DNA from: JBHELQ01 sp046262995
Lineage (GTDB): Bacteria > Actinomycetota > Thermoleophilia > Solirubrobacterales > Thermoleophilaceae
Length of the DNA stretch: 10,653 bases
NCBI GenBank assembly: GCA_046262995.1
Contig: JBHELQ010000161.1
Span: forward strand, 1 to 10,653
Reading direction: 5' to 3'
Shown here piece by piece: positions 6,612 to 10,653 of the stretch (its first letter is position 1; the number at the start of each line of letters is the position of its first letter). A program made the position numbers and the translations under genes. Under the pieces are notes generated by a model, which did not search any database, had not been told where the DNA came from, and was given only the letters and a program-made list of their open reading frames with translations.

Positions 6612-7520
6612 TCAGCCTCCGCCGAGCCGCCAGCGATAGGTCCCACTGTCGTAATCGATGCTCGCGCTGTATCGGTAGCCCTCGTAGCTTCCGTCGTCGT
6701 TGGTCTTGTTGATCGCCAAGCACTCGAAGCGCCCCCTATGCGCGGCCAGGTCTTTGGGTCCCCCGGAGAGCGGATCACAGCTTGACCGCAGAACTGGCCC
6801 ATCAAGAAGACCATCGGCAACTGTCTTTCGGGCGTCCTTGGTGACCGCGCTTTCCAGCTCCTTCACCAGGTCGGTGCGGATCGAAATTGTTAGCTCGTCG
6901 CGCCTTCGTTTCAGCCGCGCGCGGTCCCGCCGCTCCCGCTCCCGCTTAGCGCGCTCTCGCTTATGTTTCTTCACGTCGTTGTCGTGGCGAATCTTGAGGG
7001 CAACGCCAGCACCTGCTGCCGCCAGCAGGATCAAGATCGGCACGGCCAACAGCAGTGCCTTCGTGCGACCCGGGAGCCTGGCCAGCCCTCGCACGTAAGA
7101 GGCGCCGCAGTTCGGACAACGGTCGGAGAAGGTCCGCGTCTGCACTGAGCACTTTCGACACACCCGCACCGGCGCGTCGTTGTGGTCCTCGACGGGAGAG
7201 CGGCCAGTTGGGGCTTCGGCAGGCTTAGATTTGTCAGGCTCGCGGCTGGAGCCGTAAGCAGCAGCGCCCGTCTCAGGACCTGCGGCCGACGGCTCGAGAG
7301 ACAGTGTTATCTCGTCGTCTTCCGCGAGGCCAGAGAGGCGTCGGTCGGCAATTACCCCGGCCTCTGCCAGCCAGATCTCAATCCGCTGTCTGCCGTTTTC
7401 GTCGGCCGGATCTACACCGAACGTTGTCAGCAGGTGATGAAGCGAGGCCTTGGCCGTGCCGCCCTGTTCCTCGAGGTACTGCCGTATGACGGCTTCGGGT
7501 TGCTGCGTGCCGCTGCTCAC
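6612..7520 (-). CDS. Zinc-ribbon, single-pass membrane protein of unknown function
   Basis: A 302-residue protein with four visible parts. Residues 8-75 form a small helical, winged-helix-like domain (VIRQYLEEQGG, RQRIEIWLAEAGV, then a short acidic strand). Residues 76-118 are a polar linker. Residues 119-140 are a zinc ribbon, CxxC at 121/124 and CxxC at 135/138. Residues 154-176 are one membrane helix, followed by an extremely charged Lys/Arg/Glu helix (178-210). The C-terminal domain (211-302) has Cys248 and Cys267, likely a disulfide if outside the cell, and ends in a Tyr-rich strand region. I remember similar architectures in Thermoleophilia without known function. The positive-inside rule conflicts with an outside C-terminus, so topology is unsettled. 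The GTG at 7518-7520 is the first start after an in-frame stop; it has no clear Shine-Dalgarno. First gene of the minus-strand trio. Confidence 0.7.
   Translation of the reverse strand: MSSGTQQPEAVIRQYLEEQGGTAKASLHHLLTTFGVDPADENGRQRIEIWLAEAGVIADRRLSGLAEDDEITLSLEPSAAGPETGAAAYGSSREPDKSKPAEAPTGRSPVEDHNDAPVRVCRKCSVQTRTFSDRCPNCGASYVRGLARLPGRTKALLLAVPILILLAAAGAGVALKIRHDNDVKKHKRERAKRERERRDRARLKRRRDELTISIRTDLVKELESAVTKDARKTVADGLLDGPVLRSSCDPLSGGPKDLAAHRGRFECLAINKTNDDGSYEGYRYSASIDYDSGTYRWRLGGG
6616..6620 (-). promoter_or_regulatory. Ribosome binding site that fixes the GTG start of the NTF2-like lipoprotein
   Basis: GGAGG on the minus strand (CCTCC on +), inside the final codons of the upstream gene and nine bases before the GTG at 6604-6606. 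It decides between this start and longer in-frame options that would overlap the upstream gene. Confidence 0.6.
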
Positions 7521-7823
7521 AATCTCGGGCGAGCCCGCAGACCGTCGCGATCAGGACCCCTCCCTAGGCCGCTCGAACACAACGTACCTGGGATTCCCGG
7601 GCTGCTAAACGTCTCTGATTAGTACGAGGTTCAGTTCGACCCGGCTCGCCCGACCCGCCGTGGAGCTGGCGGCGCCTCGTCTGACGGCGCTGGCGGAGGA
7701 GCGCGACAAGGGCGTACATCAACGAGCGCGATCACTCCAGCCGACCTATGCGCGGAAGACCCATCCCCGGGAAGCCCGCTGCGGCAGGTCCAGGCGACTT
7801 CCCGCTCGGACCGAGCCGCATCA

Positions 7824-7859
7824 GTACGCATTTGTACTCGTGAAAGTACGCCTTAGTCA
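7824..7859. promoter_or_regulatory. GTAC-box array A, putative operator upstream of tetR
   Basis: Exact GTAC boxes at 7824, 7834 and 7846, with a degenerate fourth (GTCA) at 7856, give start-to-start spacing of 10, 12 and 10 bases. Boxes 1 and 2 lie in the dyad AGTAC-N6-GTACT; the T-flanked second box and A-flanked third form GTACT-N6-AGTAC. The array ends 20 bases before the tetR start codon and would cover the -35 region, fitting autorepression. The same spacing recurs at 8615-8650. Confidence 0.6.
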
Positions 7860-7865
7860 CTGCGG

Positions 7866-7871
7866 TAGGCT
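7866..7871 (+). promoter_or_regulatory. Candidate -10 element of tetR (leaderless transcript)
   Basis: TAGGCT fits the actinobacterial TANNNT pattern and lies eight bases before the GTG at 7880. Transcription would start at or next to the start codon, which agrees with the lack of a Shine-Dalgarno sequence. Confidence 0.4.
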
Positions 7872-7879
7872 CGGGGCCC

Positions 7880-8563
7880 GTGCGGGACGTCAAGATCGAT
7901 GACCAGCTCCTGATCCCTGCGGGCCGCCACACACTCCCACCGGAGCAGGTCAGCCGCCTTCAGAAGGAGCGTCTTCTCCGCGCGATCGTTCAGTGTGCGT
8001 GCGATCGCGGCTATCAGGCCATGACCATCGCGGACATCGTCCGCGTAGCTCGGACATCACGGAGCGCTTTCTACGAGCACTTCGCGGACAAGGAGAGCTG
8101 CTTCCTCGAGGCGTACCGGCAGATGACGGGCGCGTTCATCGAGGCCTCGCTCGAGGCGGCCGCGAAGGAAGCGGAGTGGCAGGACAAGCTCGACGCCGGC
8201 ATCGCCACATACTTCAGCTGGATGGCCGAGCACCCCGAGGTCGCCACGACGACGCTGATCGAGATCCACGCCGTCGGCCCAGCCGGCCTCGAGGCTCGGG
8301 CGGGGGCGCTCGCCGACTGGATGCGGGTGGTCGCGGGCGTTGCAGTGCTCGCGCGGCGGGCGGGAGCGCCGATCCCGGAGCTCGACGAGGTCGCCTATGC
8401 CGCCATCATCGTCACGGCAGAGGCCCACGTGCATGACTACGCCAGGCGGGCGCGCGTCGAAGACGTCGAGGAGGTCACTGCGGCCGTGCAGGCCATCGCG
8501 CGAGCGCTGTTCGAGCACGGTGTGCCTCCCCAGACTCGCCGCCATACGTCGTTCGCCATCTGA
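7880..8563 (+). CDS. TetR-family transcriptional regulator
   Basis: A 227-residue DNA-binding regulator of the TetR family. An N-terminal extension (1-25, including GRHTLPPEQV) leads into the DNA-binding domain. The helix-turn-helix is at about 48-68 (MTIADIVRVARTSRSAFYEHF), followed by the signature ADKESCFLEAYR at 69-80. Residues 85-215 form the all-helical, variable ligand-binding and dimerisation domain; the ligand cannot be predicted. The start is GTG at 7880, preceded by a -10-like hexamer and no Shine-Dalgarno, so the transcript may be leaderless. Length and N-terminal extension are normal for the family. The gene stands between two matched GTAC-box arrays and is followed on the same strand, 140 bases away, by the LVIVD-repeat gene, which is its likely target. 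That link is inferred from the shared arrays. Confidence 0.93.
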   Translation: MRDVKIDDQLLIPAGRHTLPPEQVSRLQKERLLRAIVQCACDRGYQAMTIADIVRVARTSRSAFYEHFADKESCFLEAYRQMTGAFIEASLEAAAKEAEWQDKLDAGIATYFSWMAEHPEVATTTLIEIHAVGPAGLEARAGALADWMRVVAGVAVLARRAGAPIPELDEVAYAAIIVTAEAHVHDYARRARVEDVEEVTAAVQAIARALFEHGVPPQTRRHTSFAI

Positions 8564-8614
8564 CGTCTGGCTTCCCTCGGCGAGCGGCCCTTGTTACAGC
8601 CGGCCCGTCTCTGG

Positions 8615-8650
8615 GTACGGGAGCGTACAGCTAGAAGTACCAGCCCGTAC
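8615..8650. promoter_or_regulatory. GTAC-box array B, putative operator upstream of the LVIVD-repeat gene
   Basis: Four exact GTAC boxes start at 8615, 8625, 8637 and 8647, spaced 10, 12 and 10 bases. The array is a dyad: a CTAG lies at the exact centre (8631-8634 region), GGG follows box 1 and CCC precedes box 4. It ends 53 bases before the ATG, near where a promoter should lie. Two TetR dimers on neighbouring faces, as known for QacR, would be one way to occupy it. Confidence 0.6.
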
Positions 8651-8688
8651 TCACATAGCTGACGCCCGGTCGCGGGGTCGTCGGCGAC

Positions 8689-8696
8689 GGAGGGAG
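8689..8696 (+). promoter_or_regulatory. Strong ribosome binding site of the LVIVD-repeat gene
   Basis: A purine run GGAGGGAG lies seven bases before the ATG at 8704. It is the best Shine-Dalgarno sequence in the window and fixes this start, in contrast to the leaderless-looking tetR. Confidence 0.75.
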
Positions 8697-8703
8697 AGCC
8701 ACG

Positions 8704-10650
8704 ATGAAGCGGTCGGAAAGCGCCTTGCCCCAAGCTCGTCCCAGGCGGCTAAGCCTGGCGCTCCTGATGGCGACCTGCGGGGCCTTCGGGCTGCTGGCAG
8801 GTCCGAGCGTCGCCCACACGGGCCCCGGCTTCATGACCGGTGGCGAGCAGGCGCAGGGCGCCAACGCTCCGCGCGCGGCGTCGGCCGCTGCAACCGCCCG
8901 CCCGGTGCCGCGGCCCCATTGCCGGCCCGGCTCGCGTCCCGAGACCGGCATGCAGGGCCGTGTGCCTGCGAGCGCGAGGAGCGGCTTCACCTGCAATCTC
9001 CGGCTCCTCGGTCACGAGGGGGTCTCCGGCGGCTACAAGGTCGAGCGCTTCGTCGACCGGCACCGCCACGAGTGCGCCTTCTACGACGGCACGCTTCTCT
9101 TTCCCGGCAACGCCGAGAACCTGAGCAAAAGCCCCACCGGCACCCCTGTGCTCGACATGTCCAACCCGGCGCGACCACGGCGCACGACCACGCTGATGAC
9201 GCCGGCCATGCAAACACCGCACGAGTCGTTGCTGCTCAACAAGCGGCGCGGCTTGCTCGCCGCGACCACTGCGAACCCGACGGTCTACCCCAGCGTCGTC
9301 GATATCTATGACGTGAACGAGGACTGCCGGCATCCGGCACTGCAGTCGAGCCTTCCGGTCGGCATCCTCGGCCACGAGAGCGGCTTCGCCCCGGACGGGA
9401 ACACGTACTACACGACCTCCCTCACCACCGGCGGCATCGTGGCGGTGGACGTGAGCAACCCCAAGGTTCCGAAGCCGATCTGGTTCGGGCGCATTCCGTC
9501 TCACGGCATGACCGTCTCGAACGACGGCAGGCGCGGCTACGTGGCAGGAATCGGCGTCGGCCTGATCATCATCGACCTCAGTCAGGTCCAGGCGCGCAAG
9601 CAGAACCCGCAGGTGCCCGAGATCAGTCGCCTCAGCTGGCCGGAGAGGACCATCCCGCAGGTCGCGCAGCCTGTGACGATTCGGGGCAGGCACTACCTCG
9701 TCGAGGTCGACGAGTTCTCGACGAACGGCGACAGCAGCTCGCCCTCGACGAACGGGAGCAGGGTGGGCGCGGCGCGGATCATCGACATCGAGAATGAGAA
9801 GCACCCCCGCGTCGTGTCCAATCTGCGGTTGGCCGTGCACCAGCCGCAGAACCGAGCGAGGCTGGCCAACGACCCCGGCAACAGCGGCGCCCTGAGCTCG
9901 CTGCAGGGCTACGCGGGCCACTATTGCACCGTCCCGCGGCGCAACGAGCCAGGCATAGTCGGCTGCTCGTTCATCCTGTCGGGCCTGCGGATATTCGACA
10001 TCCGCGATCCCTACCACCCGAGGGAGCTCGCCTACTTCGCGGCGCCGCTGCGGTCCAACTCGTCGGGCGTGGAGCCCAGCAACTACGCGATGTCCGGCCC
10101 CGCGTACGCGCCTTCGCGCCGCGAGGTCTGGTACTCGGACGGGGTCCAGGGCTTCTACGCCGTGCGCCTGTTCAAGGGCATCTGGCCCAGTGCCCGCAGC
10201 TGCCTGGCCCGCCGCTCGCCGATCGGGCCGCGCAACATCGGCCGCGTGCGACTGCGCTACACCCGCCGGCGAGCGTTGCGTCGTATCGCTCCGAAGCCGG
10301 TGCGCCGTGGCCGCTACGTATACCGCTGGTGCGTGAAACGCTCGAGGGGGCGTGTAACGGCCGTCTTCTCCAGGCGCTCGCGCCGCGGACGCATTCGTCT
10401 CGTCACGACGACGGCTCGCGCCCACGGGATGCGCGGCGTGCATCGAGGCTCGGGCGTGAGGAAGCTGCGAAGGCGCTTCAGGCACGCGCGCCGAATCGCG
10501 CGCGGCGTCTACCGCGCCGGACCGCACAGCCGTCGTCTGTTCGGCGTCAGGCACGGGAAGGTGCGCTTCGTCGCGGTGGCGGACAAGCGGCTGATACGCC
10601 ATCCGCGCACGCTCCGGCGCTACGTCCGGCGCGCCGGTTTCCGAGGCTGA
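8704..10650 (+). CDS. Secreted LVIVD-repeat beta-propeller protein with Arg-rich C-terminal domain
   Basis: A 648-residue exported protein. Residues 1-37 are a signal peptide (basic start, hydrophobic core 17-32, likely cleavage after SVA at 37). A low-complexity Ala/Pro/Arg linker follows. From about 95 to 490 lies a beta-propeller with LVIVD-type repeats, each marked by a D-x-S/R-x-P-like turn: VLDMSNPARP (149), AVDVSNPKVP (247), IIDIENEKHP (359), IFDIRDPYHP (430), plus the variant VVDIYDVNED (198). Conserved-looking His sit at blade starts: PHESL (172), GHESG (223), SHGMT (266), GHYCT (405). The family has no general catalytic assignment. Residues 507-648 are a separate domain with about 46 Arg in 142 residues, containing RGRIRLVTTTA and FGVRHGKVRFVAVA. 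I recall similar tails on other Thermoleophilia secreted proteins. A strong GGAGG-type site supports the ATG. Regulation by the upstream TetR is inferred from the matched arrays. Confidence 0.85.
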   Translation: MKRSESALPQARPRRLSLALLMATCGAFGLLAGPSVAHTGPGFMTGGEQAQGANAPRAASAAATARPVPRPHCRPGSRPETGMQGRVPASARSGFTCNLRLLGHEGVSGGYKVERFVDRHRHECAFYDGTLLFPGNAENLSKSPTGTPVLDMSNPARPRRTTTLMTPAMQTPHESLLLNKRRGLLAATTANPTVYPSVVDIYDVNEDCRHPALQSSLPVGILGHESGFAPDGNTYYTTSLTTGGIVAVDVSNPKVPKPIWFGRIPSHGMTVSNDGRRGYVAGIGVGLIIIDLSQVQARKQNPQVPEISRLSWPERTIPQVAQPVTIRGRHYLVEVDEFSTNGDSSSPSTNGSRVGAARIIDIENEKHPRVVSNLRLAVHQPQNRARLANDPGNSGALSSLQGYAGHYCTVPRRNEPGIVGCSFILSGLRIFDIRDPYHPRELAYFAAPLRSNSSGVEPSNYAMSGPAYAPSRREVWYSDGVQGFYAVRLFKGIWPSARSCLARRSPIGPRNIGRVRLRYTRRRALRRIAPKPVRRGRYVYRWCVKRSRGRVTAVFSRRSRRGRIRLVTTTARAHGMRGVHRGSGVRKLRRRFRHARRIARGVYRAGPHSRRLFGVRHGKVRFVAVADKRLIRHPRTLRRYVRRAGFRG

Positions 10651-10653
10651 GGC

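Larger units (their letters stand above)
7521..7879. other. 359-base intergenic region between divergent zinc-ribbon operon and tetR
   Basis: No convincing gene on either strand; short open frames lack ribosome sites and recognisable products. On the minus strand TTAGCA and TACGTT (RC of 7574-7579), 16 bases apart, are a weak promoter candidate for the zinc-ribbon operon. The right end holds the GTAC-box array (7824-7859) and a -10 candidate for tetR. Confidence 0.6.

Noticed and set aside
7610..7665. tRNA-like segment with a GTTCGACC string
   Set aside because: No T stem or acceptor stem can be paired around it, so it is neither a tRNA nor a recognisable tRNA fragment.
7748..7843. 31-codon frame (MRGRPIPGKP...) upstream of tetR, considered as a peptide or RiPP precursor
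   Set aside because: No ribosome binding site, no leader/core features, no modifying enzymes nearby, and its end runs into the GTAC array.
8749..10602. 617-codon minus-strand frame opposite the LVIVD-repeat gene
   Set aside because: Same effect: Arg/Val/Ala/His-rich composition with no signal peptide or motif, fully antisense to a gene with a signal peptide, repeats and a strong ribosome site.

Overview
The window is a piece of a GC-rich bacterial chromosome. High G+C, frequent GTG starts, dense packing and the style of the small secreted proteins point to an actinobacterium, most likely class Thermoleophilia (Solirubrobacterales and relatives). That placement is inferred from remembered family features, not from a search.

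Left block (1-3927), housekeeping, all on +: the 3' part of a RecQ-type DNA helicase gene runs two bases short of purN (GAR formyltransferase), and purN overlaps purH (bifunctional AICAR transformylase/IMP cyclohydrolase) by 17 bases. The two purine genes supply both formyl-transfer steps and the last cyclisation of IMP synthesis.

Middle block (3928-5621), tRNA-punctuated: tRNA-Lys(UUU) on - and tRNA-Glu(UUC) on + diverge from a short promoter gap. They are followed by a lone RsiV-like (DUF3298 type) lipoprotein gene on +, a small four-helix membrane protein gene on -, and tRNA-Val(UAC) on +.

Accessory block (5622-7520): three - strand genes form a probable operon of envelope proteins of unknown function. 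In transcription order they are a zinc-ribbon/single-TM protein, a Cys-anchored NTF2-like lipoprotein and a small Cys-rich lipoprotein. Base composition and codon choice look less GC-biased here (a TTA and an ATA codon occur in the second gene), and the block adjoins a tRNA, but no integrase or transposase is visible.

Right block (7521-10650): a TetR-family regulator and, 140 bases downstream on the same strand, a secreted LVIVD-repeat beta-propeller protein with a very arginine-rich C-terminal domain. Upstream of each lies a matching array of four GTAC boxes with the same 10-12-10 spacing (the fourth box upstream of tetR is degenerate, GTCA). This suggests that the TetR protein controls both its own gene and the propeller gene. 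It is the most notable signal in the window.
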